From Prochloraceae cyanobacterium (GTDB taxonomy: Bacteria > Cyanobacteriota > Cyanobacteriia > Cyanobacteriales > JASJDA01): a DNA stretch of 40,579 bases. Both the position numbers and the translations under genes were made by a program. The notes beneath the pieces are model-generated. The model searched no databases. It saw only the letters and a program-made list of their open reading frames with translations, and was not told the origin of the DNA. The DNA is taken from NCBI GenBank assembly GCA_030065755.1, contig JASJDA010000044.1:1-40579 (forward strand). Direction: 5' to 3'. Every line of letters begins with the position of its first letter. Positions within the stretch are counted from its first letter, which is position 1. Below, one piece after another: positions 32,950-40,579 of this stretch.

Positions 32950-35010
32950 TCAAGATCGATCGCACTTAAAAATCTGTTCTAACAACATTTCCCGACTCTC
33001 AGCTGGTTTTAAACAAGACAAACCCTTACAAACTAAGCCAAGTGCATTATCGGGTAAGTCTGTATCTACGCGATAAACACAAGTAGGAAAATATTGAGGG
33101 ACGATCGAGTCTAATTGTTCGGAAGTAGTGCGAACTAATGTAGGGTGAAGATACCAATCTAAAGCCGAAAAGATACTAGGACAAGCTTGGGGAGACTGCT
33201 GCATGACGATGCTAAATGCTTGTAAGGCTCGATCGGCGCGATCGAGATATTCTAAATTATCTGTAAGTAGGGCTAGACGAACTAAATTAGCGATCGCCAC
33301 TCCATTTGCTGAAGGCGTGGCATTATCTATATAACTCCGCTCCCTTACTAATAAATCTTTGCTATTATCCGCAGCGTTGTTATAGTATCCCCCCATCTCC
33401 ACACTCCAGAAATATTCGTCAAACTCCTGTTGCACTTCGATCGCTTTTTCGACCCAATGGCTTTCTTTTGGTGCATTAGTTTGTAGATCGAGAAGTGCTT
33501 TTATAAATAAGGCATAATCTTCCGACTGCGCTAGTACTGCAGTATTGCCTTCATAATTGAGTCGGTGAAAGCGTCCATTTTCCCGCTGGCGATCGAGGAT
33601 AAAATTAACAGCGCCTTTTGCTAATTCTAAATATGACTCATCTCCAAAAACGCCATAAGCCCTTGCTAAACCAGAGATAACTAAACTATTCCAAGCGACA
33701 ATCATTTTAGTATCGGTAACGGGAGGAATGCGACCCTCCCAGTTACCTGTTTTTGCTTCCTGGTTATTTCTAGCTGGGGGAAAGGTTTCTATTTCTGCTG
33801 AGGGTTTCCCATAGCGGACAGCAAACAACTTATCTAAAGCAGCTTCAAGACTATCTGAAAGTTTACCTCCTTGGCTGCGCTGCAATACGTTACTACCTTC
33901 AAAATTTGCCTTTAAAGTAATACTAAATTGTTCTTTTACTTCTGCGAATTCTTCAGGAGTCAGCAACTCTTCTAACTCAGAGTAGCGCCAAACATAAAAA
34001 GCTCCTTCCTCTGGTTCGGCTTCATCTGGAGTAGTAAAATTATCTGCGTCTTGGGCTGCGTAGAAATAGCCCTCTGGTGAAGTCATTTCTCTTTTGAGCC
34101 ATTTTACCGTCCCTGATATTGCTCTAGCAAAAGCGGGTTCAGTTACCCCTGTACTCCACAAATTAGCTAAATACTCCAAAATTAATCCGTTGTCGTAGAG
34201 CATTTTTTCAAAGTGAGGTACAGTCCAGGTAGCATCTACCGTATAGCGGTGAAAACCTCCCCCAACGTGGTCGTAAATCCCCCCTAAAGCCAAGTCTAGT
34301 CCTCTTTGCTGAGACAGTTGGGAGCGATCGAAACTAGATTCAAAACTAAATCTAGTCCCAGATAGTGCCAATTCCGTATAGGGTATCATCGGAAAGCGAG
34401 GACGACCGAGATCGCTCGGGCTGCTAGCAAGTATACCTGTATTGTTTTCAATTCCTTCATAGAGCAATTCTTCAGTTAAAGAATCTGCTGGGGACGTTGG
34501 GAGTAAGGTAGACCTTTGCAGAGTTGCTAACATTTCTCCTTTAAATTCTTGCAGTTTTTCTTTTTCCCGATCGTAAAAACGACGAATTGACTGTAAAACT
34601 TGTAAAAAACCAGGTCTACCGTAGCGAGGTTCTACTGGAAAATAGGTTCCCCCATAAAAGGGTACTAGATCGTCTGGAGTGAGAAAAATATTTAGGGGCC
34701 AACCGCCTTGACCAGTTATCATTTGTAGCGCTTGCATATAGATACTGTCAATATCCGGTCTTTCTTCCCGATCGACTTTGATCGGCAGAAAATTCTCATT
34801 CATGTAGGATGCGATCGCAATGTCTGAAAATGCCTCTCCTTCCATCACCGTACACCAGTGACAGCTAGAGTAACCAATAGAAAGAAAAATTGGTTTATCC
34901 TCATCTTTTGCAGCTTTTAGGGCTTCTTCACCCCAAAACCACCAATCTATCGGATTTTCTGCGTGTTTGCGCAAGTAAAGGCTTTGGGCATTGGCAAGGT
35001 GGTTGGCCAT
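32950..35010 (-). CDS. YyaL/SPATA20-like thioredoxin-fold protein (DUF255)
   Basis: A 686-residue protein with an N-terminal thioredoxin-like domain (ENPIDWWFWGEEAL, then GYSSCHWCTVMEGEAF with a C50-H-W-C53 motif, and KVDREERPDIDSIYMQALQM, GQGGWPLNIFLTPD, FYGGTYFP). The rest (about 185-686) is an (alpha/alpha)6 toroid like N-acylglucosamine epimerases: GIYDHVGGGFHRYTVD, VPHFEKMLYDNG, AQDADN, and AWNSLVISGLARA. This domain order defines the YyaL/SPATA20 family, found from bacteria to mammals, whose role is not settled. Length and motifs are complete. The gene is transcribed from the region 35011-35379; its stop is convergent with the small secreted gene. Confidence 0.92.
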   Translation of the reverse strand: MANHLANAQSLYLRKHAENPIDWWFWGEEALKAAKDEDKPIFLSIGYSSCHWCTVMEGEAFSDIAIASYMNENFLPIKVDREERPDIDSIYMQALQMITGQGGWPLNIFLTPDDLVPFYGGTYFPVEPRYGRPGFLQVLQSIRRFYDREKEKLQEFKGEMLATLQRSTLLPTSPADSLTEELLYEGIENNTGILASSPSDLGRPRFPMIPYTELALSGTRFSFESSFDRSQLSQQRGLDLALGGIYDHVGGGFHRYTVDATWTVPHFEKMLYDNGLILEYLANLWSTGVTEPAFARAISGTVKWLKREMTSPEGYFYAAQDADNFTTPDEAEPEEGAFYVWRYSELEELLTPEEFAEVKEQFSITLKANFEGSNVLQRSQGGKLSDSLEAALDKLFAVRYGKPSAEIETFPPARNNQEAKTGNWEGRIPPVTDTKMIVAWNSLVISGLARAYGVFGDESYLELAKGAVNFILDRQRENGRFHRLNYEGNTAVLAQSEDYALFIKALLDLQTNAPKESHWVEKAIEVQQEFDEYFWSVEMGGYYNNAADNSKDLLVRERSYIDNATPSANGVAIANLVRLALLTDNLEYLDRADRALQAFSIVMQQSPQACPSIFSALDWYLHPTLVRTTSEQLDSIVPQYFPTCVYRVDTDLPDNALGLVCKGLSCLKPAESREMLLEQIFKCDRS

Positions 35011-35379
35011 GGTCTACGCTTTTTCACTTCTTTTTGCCAGTCTATCGCGTGTTTTGACTTGGCGAGCGATCGCGCCTAGTTTTTCCTCTTACAGTTTACT
35101 CCTACCTAGCTTTACAATAGGTAAAGATAGTTTGTGGAGGAAAAAGACTTCCTTTTTTAGATTTTTATTTGCTCTTATCCTTTCAAACCAACGCGTCGAG
35201 ATCGATCGTGAGTAGATGCTTCGATTGATTTCAATCCAAAATCTTTTATCCAAAATCCGACCATCGAGTTGAATTAAAACAAAACTAATAGTCATATACT
35301 AGATATTTTTTATTGTCAATATAAACATTTAATTAAGAGTGATGTAAACTAAATTATATCGTAAATTATCGCGACAATT
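35011..35379. other. Intergenic region between divergent genes
   Basis: No credible gene; short frames here lack ribosome sites and family features. It contains the promoters for the divergent 35010 (-) and 35380 (+) genes. A repeat ATCCAAAATC-ATCCAAAATC (about 35235-35257) resembles short tandem remnants common in cyanobacteria, and bases 35300-35370 are very A/T-rich. Confidence 0.35.
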
Positions 35380-36057
35380 ATGACTGTAATTAAGAGAAAA
35401 ATGACCCAAGTAAGACCATTTTTCAAGTTAAGAACAGCCAAAGCAAAAGACGTTAAGTACATCAGAAAACTTATTTATGGATTAATTTATAATGAGTCAA
35501 TTGAATTTTATTTGAGAATAATAGTATCTAAGTTTTTCTTTGTTTTTATTATTGCTTTTATTTTAAAGTTAATACACTTACATTCAGGAATAACAATATT
35601 TGATGTTATATTTACAATAATAGTTGTAGTTTATTTAATTAGATCTTTATTCTTCTTATTTCACCCTTTTTATTCTCCAGTGAACTGGAAGAAATATAAG
35701 TTGATTGAATCCGATCGGGGTTTAATAGTGGGATGCACCGCTATAGACTATTATAAACATTGTTCCATATTGGGAAATTTATATGTCAAAAAAGCTTGGC
35801 GTAAAAGAGGTTTAGGCTCTGCTTTACTAAAATTTTCGATAAAAAAAATCGATAGACCAATTTATCTAGTAAGTAAAAAGAAAAATATTAATTTTTATAA
35901 AAGAAATGGCTTTATTCTTGTTTCTTGGGAGGATTTACCATCGACAGTGAAAGCTAGCTTTAAAATTTACCAACCCCACCCTAGATTGTGGGGATACCCT
36001 TTATGTTTTATGCAATATAAAGGACACAATACCGTAGCATTCACATATGAAATTTAG
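35380..36057 (+). CDS. GNAT acetyltransferase with two inserted membrane helices
   Basis: A 225-residue protein in which a GNAT fold appears to be split by a membrane hairpin. The N-terminal PFFKLRTAKAKDVKYIRKLI looks like GNAT beta1/alpha1. Residues about 50-96 are two hydrophobic helices (FFFVFIIAFILKL and VIFTIIVVVYLIRSLFFLF). The acetyl-CoA-binding part follows: GCTAIDYYKHCSILGNLYV, then RKRGLGSALL (the R/Q-x-x-G-x-G/A loop, near 141-150) and NFYKRNGFILV at the end of the domain. Membrane tethering suggests a lipid-linked, cell-wall or membrane-protein acceptor. The base composition is markedly A/T-rich and Lys/Ile-biased compared with the neighbours, hinting at transfer. The Met at residue 8 (35401), with AAGAGA before it, may be the real start. 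Confidence 0.75.
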   Translation: MTVIKRKMTQVRPFFKLRTAKAKDVKYIRKLIYGLIYNESIEFYLRIIVSKFFFVFIIAFILKLIHLHSGITIFDVIFTIIVVVYLIRSLFFLFHPFYSPVNWKKYKLIESDRGLIVGCTAIDYYKHCSILGNLYVKKAWRKRGLGSALLKFSIKKIDRPIYLVSKKKNINFYKRNGFILVSWEDLPSTVKASFKIYQPHPRLWGYPLCFMQYKGHNTVAFTYEI

Positions 36058-36125
36058 AGTCTCGATCGTCTTGATTCTTATGTAGTGGAAGCTGACTTTT
36101 TACGGGATCTTTCTGGCGATCGTGA

Positions 36126-36161
36126 GAGAGGGGACAGTGGGAAGTGTGGGAGGTGTGGGGA
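36126..36161 (+). repeat. G-rich GTGGGAG tract
   Basis: Irregular repeats of GTGGGAAGTGTGGGAGG before the MscS gene, a purine-rich low-complexity tract of the same kind as 32896-32938 on the other strand. The rest of 36058-36304 shows nothing else of note. Confidence 0.55.
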
Positions 36162-36304
36162 GTTAACTAATATGAAATCCGAGAAGTCTATTCTTTTTAC
36201 GATCGGCAAATGACTGCAGTTGAAATCTCTAGAGCAAATTTTACATAATATCTAAGACAGTAAATTACTTTAACAATCGATCGCAGTCAGTATAAAACAT
36301 ATAG

Positions 36305-38197
36305 ATGTTAGGCTTAACCAGAATAAAGCATTTACTCAAAAGCAAACTTACGAGGCAATTAGTTCTGTTGGGACTAGCCTTACTTATAATACAAAATTCT
36401 CTTACGGCAGCCCCCTTAGTCAAGAGCCCCCTCGCACCTCCAGACACTTCCAGTCCTCAAGCGACCCTGAGAAGCTTTATAGAGAATGTCAATCAATCCC
36501 ACCGAATATTGATGGCAGCTTATGAAGAATATCTCGAAGAGTCGGGACCTTTTCCCTCTCAAGCTATTCGCGAGCAAGCCAAACAAGCCAAATTTTTTTT
36601 CAGACGGGCCGAACTTTGTCTGAATCTCAGCGAGATTCCCCCTAGTTTGAAAGGGGACGCAGAGATCGAAGGAACTTTGCTGCTCAAGGAGGTTCTCGAT
36701 CGAATTGAGATCCCTCCTTATGCTAAAATACCCGATGCTGAAGTTGTTGCCACCAACGATAATTTCGCTCGCTGGACTCTTCCCCATACAGAAATCGACA
36801 TCGTTAAAGTCGATAAGGGATCTCAAGCAGGAGAATTTCTCTTCTCTCCTGAGACAGTTGCTCGCCTTGAAGAATTTTACGAGAAAGTTAAAAACCTCCC
36901 CTACAAACCTGGTGCTACGGAAGGATTTTACCAATTCTATATCTCTAGCCCTGGTATGCTGCTTCCTTTAAAATCGCTTCAGAGTTTGCCTAGTTGGTTG
37001 CGTGCTGTCTATTGGGATCAGACCCTATGGCAGTGGATTGGTTTAGGCATTTGTCTGTCGATCTCTTTCTGGATTCCCTACACGAGCTTTCGCTGCAACT
37101 GGGGTCGAGTTGCGGCTCTCGAACCTCCACAGCGTACCTGGGAAATGCTGCTAGGTCCCTTAATTACCATTGCTAGTTTGACGGCGGTCGGCTATTTTAT
37201 CGACGATTGGATCAATATTACCGGAAGGGTACTTCTGATTGTCTTAACCACCTATGAAATCATTTTCTGGATGATGGTAGCGCTAGCAATCTTTCTCTTG
37301 AGTAACGCTTTGGCAGAGACTATTATTGCTTCCCCTACAATTGACCCTGATGGTCTAAATGCCAGCGGGATCAGAACAATCTCCCGCCTGTTGGGTTTGA
37401 GCATTGGTACAACTGTCCTGATTGTGGGAATTGAGCGGGTGGGGATTTCCCTTGTTCCTATTCTGGCCGGTTTGGGAATCGGTGGTCTGGCACTGGCACT
37501 GGCAGCCAGAGGGACTCTAGAAAACATTATTGCTGGACTAACGTTATTACTCGATCGACCCGTAACGGTGGGGGAGTATTGCCGCTTCCAAGATCGAGAA
37601 GGAACCATACTGGAGATTGGCCTGCGCTCGACGCGAATTCTCGCTCAGAACGGTGATATACTTTCTATGCCTAATTCTAAATTTTCAGAGCTAGAATTGG
37701 CAAACAAAAGCCGAAGGAATCGTATTCTTTTAAGGCAGACTATCGGGCTGCGCTACGATACGACTTCTGAGCAACTGCGCTTTGTGCTGGCTAAATTACG
37801 GGCTACGATTCTAGCCCATCCCAAGCTTCTTGAAGAATTAGCACGAGTAAGATTCGTAAAATACGGCGATTACTCCCTCGATCTCGAAATATACGTCTAT
37901 GCCGATACGGGTAAATTGGCCGAGTTTTTGGCAATTCAGGAGGATGTTTTACTACGAATTAAGGACATCGTCGAGGAAGCGGGGACAGACTTTGCTTTTC
38001 CCTCTCAAACAACCTATCTCTCCCAAGATACCGGACTCGATCCAGAGCGAAGTCGTGCTGCTGAGGCTCAGGTTCGGGCTTGGCGATCGAAGGGGAAGCT
38101 TCCCTTTCCTGATTTTTCTACCAAGGAACACGAGAAACTTCGCGATACTCTCGATTTTCCGCCAAAAGGATCCCCAAATGAACGTGCAAGCAATTAA
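36305..38197 (+). CDS. MscS-family mechanosensitive ion channel
   Basis: A 630-residue MscS-type channel that would open under membrane tension to release solutes on osmotic downshock. The N-terminus is a signal or first membrane helix (about 18-38, LVLLGLALLIIQNSLTAA). A periplasmic-type helical region of about 190 residues follows. Then come several membrane helices, and the pore-lining TM3 AGLGIGGLALALAARGTLE near residue 388 with the typical Gly/Ala pattern and LLDRPVTVGEYCRFQ. The beta domain has EGTILEIGLRSTRIL and the family motif GDILSMPNSKF; the C-terminal alpha/beta domain follows (about 490-570). The tail is charged and Arg/Pro-rich. The extra N-terminal domain makes it longer than E. 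coli MscS (286) and closer to MscM-like cyanobacterial or plant forms. No strong ribosome site was seen. Confidence 0.9.
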   Translation: MLGLTRIKHLLKSKLTRQLVLLGLALLIIQNSLTAAPLVKSPLAPPDTSSPQATLRSFIENVNQSHRILMAAYEEYLEESGPFPSQAIREQAKQAKFFFRRAELCLNLSEIPPSLKGDAEIEGTLLLKEVLDRIEIPPYAKIPDAEVVATNDNFARWTLPHTEIDIVKVDKGSQAGEFLFSPETVARLEEFYEKVKNLPYKPGATEGFYQFYISSPGMLLPLKSLQSLPSWLRAVYWDQTLWQWIGLGICLSISFWIPYTSFRCNWGRVAALEPPQRTWEMLLGPLITIASLTAVGYFIDDWINITGRVLLIVLTTYEIIFWMMVALAIFLLSNALAETIIASPTIDPDGLNASGIRTISRLLGLSIGTTVLIVGIERVGISLVPILAGLGIGGLALALAARGTLENIIAGLTLLLDRPVTVGEYCRFQDREGTILEIGLRSTRILAQNGDILSMPNSKFSELELANKSRRNRILLRQTIGLRYDTTSEQLRFVLAKLRATILAHPKLLEELARVRFVKYGDYSLDLEIYVYADTGKLAEFLAIQEDVLLRIKDIVEEAGTDFAFPSQTTYLSQDTGLDPERSRAAEAQVRAWRSKGKLPFPDFSTKEHEKLRDTLDFPPKGSPNERASN

Positions 38198-38227
38198 TTA
38201 ATATCTTCGCTAATCAATAACCTCCTA

Positions 38228-40369
38228 CTATTGATTTACTGATACAGTAGGCTGAAACATATAGTAACGAGATTTACCCGTAGCTTTTGCTTGATACATA
38301 GCAGCATCCGCATTCCGCAATAGGTCTTCTGGGGTATCGTATCCGTGGGAACTTATTGTAATTCCTACGCTACCACTAGGAAAAAGTTGGTGTTCTTCAA
38401 TAAGTAGGGGGAGAGTTAATTTTTCTAGAATGCGATCGGCTATTCTAATTGCATCCTCTTGACCTTCAATTGAATTAAGTAAAATTACGAACTCGTCACC
38501 TCCCCATCTACAAACCGTATCGGAAGTACGCACTACTGATTCTAAACGACGAGAAATTTCTATCAATAATAAATCGCCTACTTCGTGACCTAAAGTGTCA
38601 TTAACTTGTTTAAAGCGGTCTAAATCAACAAATAATACAGCAAACAAAGAATTATTTTTATTTTTCGACTTATTATTCAGCCTTTCCAAAAATAAAACCC
38701 GATTAGGTAAATCGGTTAAATTGTCATATAAAGCACTTTTCATTAGTCGATCCTCAGCTTGTTTGCGATCGGTAATATCGACTACACTACCCTCATAGTG
38801 TGATAAATTACCCTCTCGATCGTAAACGCCACGAATATTCTTAGAAATCCAAATTTTACTCCCATCTCGGCGATAAACTTGCAATTCAAAATTGGAAACA
38901 GTGTCTTGTTTTTCTAATAACTTTTCGAGTTGAGTGTAATCTTGAGTATTGACATATAGTTGGTGTTGACGATCGACAAGTTCGGCAATTATTTGGTCAG
39001 GAGATTCATAACCATAAATTTTTGCTAAGGCTGGGTTAGCATTTAGCAAGCGTCCTTCAATGGAAATTTGAAAGATACCTTCAATCGCATTTTCAAAAAT
39101 GTGGCGATATTTTTCTTCTGCAATTCTCAAAGCTTCTTCTGACTTTTGGCGTTCGATTATTTCTGTTTCTAATCTAATTTTTTCTTGAGCTAAATATTCC
39201 GCTCGTTTCTGTTCTGTGATATCTCTACCAACAGATTGAATCTCAACTAAATTACCTTTTGTATCAAAAATACCCGAACTTTTCCACTGCAAGCAGTGGT
39301 TGTTATCATCCGATTGAGCTAAGCATTGTTCGGCAGTAATTATTGGGAGATCTGGAGTCAAAAAATTAATATTTTGAGTAAGTATTGCCCAGTTTTCAGA
39401 TGAATTTAAAGAGGTTAATTTCTTGCCAAGGGTGTTTTCTTTTTCTCGATCGAAATAATTGTAAAAAGCACTATTTACAAAAACGATCGTACCATCGGGT
39501 AAAAAACGACAAATGAGTTCGGTTTGCTCTTCAACAATGGCACGATATCGAGACTTACTTTTTTCTAATGCTTCCTGTGTCTTCAGCAGTTCTTCAATAG
39601 TAGTAACGATTTGTTTTACTGTGGGACGAAATATAAATAGTCCTTCTAAAAGCAATACTGTTAGGGTAATAAAAAGCAAAAATAATTCAATTTTTTTTAG
39701 TTCGTTAACTCGCGATCGTGCCTCGGCGGTATATTGCTGGGCAATTTTATTCATATACTGGCTGAAATTAGCCTCTGCATCAACGATTTTTTGCACGAGA
39801 ACTCTTTTAAGATAGGGCGAAATGGTTTCCCCAGATTGCTCTCTTTCCAACAATGCCACCAATCCTTCAGCCGAAGAAATTAGAGCGTAATAAGAGGGTT
39901 CAATGTCAGCAAATAATTCTGTTACAGTCTCGCTATTATTGCCTTTGAGATTCAGTTTAGCATCTCCTTGTTGTAAGCCGAGATGGGATTTTTGCAATGT
40001 TTGCGTTACTGTTTTGAGTTCAGCTATGCTTTCGTTTTGTACTTCTGGATCTGTGGCAAAATCAATTACTAAGGCAGCTTTGCTCAACTGCTGAGAAAGA
40101 GTTCGTTCGTTAGAAGCAATCTTGATTGTATTTGCACGATCGGACTGTTGTACCAACATATATTGGATAAGGGCTTGACCGCCGATCGACAAACCTGCCA
40201 CCGTAGTTAAAGCAGCTACATATAGCTTAGTAAGCGGACGAGATTTGGCTTGTTTTTCTCCATTGAGATTAGTTTTTATTAAATTAAATGATTTTTTTTC
40301 TCGAGCGGAGACTTGAGAATCTGAATTTCTAGACATTGGATCTTTTCCGGACTTGAGCAGCAAACTCAT
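38228..40369 (-). CDS. Membrane-bound diguanylate cyclase, PAS-PAS-GGDEF
   Basis: A 713-residue sensor that would make c-di-GMP. Order: helix at about 48-75 (KLYVAALTTVAGLSIGGQAL), a PilJ/NIT-like helical outer domain (about 80-225, NERTLSQQLSKAAL), a second membrane helix (about 228-248), a coiled segment, PAS1 (about 275-390) ending GRDITEQKRA, PAS2 (about 415-535) ending DITDRKQAED, and a GGDEF domain (about 545-705). The catalytic GGDEF is intact (residues 623-627, RWGGDEF) with the RTSD inhibitory I-site five residues before it. There is no EAL domain, so it is a dedicated cyclase under product feedback. The longest reading starts at 40369; the Met at residue 12 (40336) has GGAAAAG upstream and may be the true start. 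It converges on the MscS gene, about 30 bases away. Confidence 0.9.
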   Translation of the reverse strand: MSLLLKSGKDPMSRNSDSQVSAREKKSFNLIKTNLNGEKQAKSRPLTKLYVAALTTVAGLSIGGQALIQYMLVQQSDRANTIKIASNERTLSQQLSKAALVIDFATDPEVQNESIAELKTVTQTLQKSHLGLQQGDAKLNLKGNNSETVTELFADIEPSYYALISSAEGLVALLEREQSGETISPYLKRVLVQKIVDAEANFSQYMNKIAQQYTAEARSRVNELKKIELFLLFITLTVLLLEGLFIFRPTVKQIVTTIEELLKTQEALEKSKSRYRAIVEEQTELICRFLPDGTIVFVNSAFYNYFDREKENTLGKKLTSLNSSENWAILTQNINFLTPDLPIITAEQCLAQSDDNNHCLQWKSSGIFDTKGNLVEIQSVGRDITEQKRAEYLAQEKIRLETEIIERQKSEEALRIAEEKYRHIFENAIEGIFQISIEGRLLNANPALAKIYGYESPDQIIAELVDRQHQLYVNTQDYTQLEKLLEKQDTVSNFELQVYRRDGSKIWISKNIRGVYDREGNLSHYEGSVVDITDRKQAEDRLMKSALYDNLTDLPNRVLFLERLNNKSKNKNNSLFAVLFVDLDRFKQVNDTLGHEVGDLLLIEISRRLESVVRTSDTVCRWGGDEFVILLNSIEGQEDAIRIADRILEKLTLPLLIEEHQLFPSGSVGITISSHGYDTPEDLLRNADAAMYQAKATGKSRYYMFQPTVSVNQ

Positions 40370-40395
40370 TTGTTAAAAGTGGATGTAAGGTGTAA

Positions 40396-40490
40396 AGGAG
40401 ACGGAGAGAGGGAGATGAGAGAGGTAGGAGATGTAAGAGAAATGATGCGCTTTTTCTACCACATTTCCCCCTCACCCCTCCTACCCACAT
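40396..40490. repeat. Purine-rich then pyrimidine-rich low-complexity tracts
   Basis: GGAGACGGAGAGAGGGAGATG-type sequence (about 40396-40440) is followed by a pyrimidine tract (about 40455-40490) in the gap upstream of the cyclase gene. The two are partly complementary and could pair loosely. No gene is seen here. Confidence 0.45.
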
Positions 40491-40494
40491 CGCC

Positions 40495-40579
40495 TTATTG
40501 AGATTCCTGGATTAGACGATAGAGAGTGATATAGGTATATTTAGTGTCGTAGACATAAGATGGATCTACTGACCACATA
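40495..40579 (-). CDS. C-terminal end of an unidentified gene, cut by the window edge
   Basis: On the minus strand one frame runs from the window edge to TAA at 40495. It reads WSVDPSYVYDTKYTYITLYR and ends LIQESQ. Its composition is protein-like and the frame is open to the edge (the ATG at 40578 would start it only by chance). It is probably the last codons of a gene upstream of the cyclase, with a gap of about 125 bases. Too short to identify. Confidence 0.4.
   Translation of the reverse strand, partial: MWSVDPSYVYDTKYTYITLYRLIQESQ

Noticed and set aside
36416-36934. 172-residue minus-strand frame
   Set aside because: Antisense to the N-terminal part of the MscS gene, with no domain features.

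Overview
The window looks like a piece of a cyanobacterial chromosome. It carries at least 20 copies of the octamer GCGATCGC (HIP1, typical of cyanobacteria) and many more CGATCG hexamers. Gene content agrees: a class II fructose-bisphosphate aldolase, a cyanobacterial-type Pgi, a UbiB-like kinase, a YaaW-family protein and several small secreted proteins. No rRNA, CRISPR array, transposase or phage gene was seen. Protein style suggests a unicellular or baeocytous lineage (Pleurocapsales-like), but that is an impression, not a phylogeny.

Left third (1-16 kb) is mostly housekeeping. In order: pgi (-), two unrecognised membrane or secreted proteins, recN (-) divergent from a UbiB/ABC1 kinase (+), fba (+) with a strong terminator, a YaaW-family gene coupled to an O-antigen-ligase/Wzy-like membrane protein, then a minus-strand pair consisting of a PGM1-type ATP-grasp ligase and a condensation-fold acyltransferase behind a good sigma70 promoter. 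A VanX-type D-Ala-D-Ala dipeptidase and tRNA-Arg(CCG) follow.

The middle (16-19.5 kb) holds small or odd genes: a Lys-rich disordered protein with a duplicated 13-residue repeat, an FG-GAP-like protein with an unusual tail, a small gene apparently broken by a one-base frameshift, and a tandem duplication of a secreted/anchored protein of about 95 residues, each copy with its own promoter.

19.5-25.7 kb is the most interesting accessory block. It contains a zinc-ribbon protein, an unlisted 35-residue membrane protein overlapping a nicotinamidase-like isochorismatase-fold hydrolase, a vWA/TROVE-like protein with an intact MIDAS, and then a tight operon of FAD monooxygenase, GNAT acetyltransferase and an ARPP-2-like protein ending in a Fis-type HTH. 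ARPP domains and nicotinamidases have been linked to NAD/ADP-ribose metabolism, so this may be one NAD-linked system; that is inference.

25.8-32.3 kb has a stand-alone cyclic-nucleotide-binding protein, a membrane-anchored ClpP-fold serine protease (-), and two tandem NACHT NTPases. The first has an N-terminal extension and no HEAT repeats; the second lacks the extension and ends in recently expanded HEAT repeats. This resembles a split sensor/effector defence or signalling pair.

The right end (32.5-40.6 kb) has another small secreted protein, a YyaL/SPATA20-like thioredoxin-fold protein (-), a GNAT with two membrane helices inserted, an MscS-family channel, a membrane-bound PAS-PAS-GGDEF diguanylate cyclase (-), and the tail of one more minus-strand gene at the edge.
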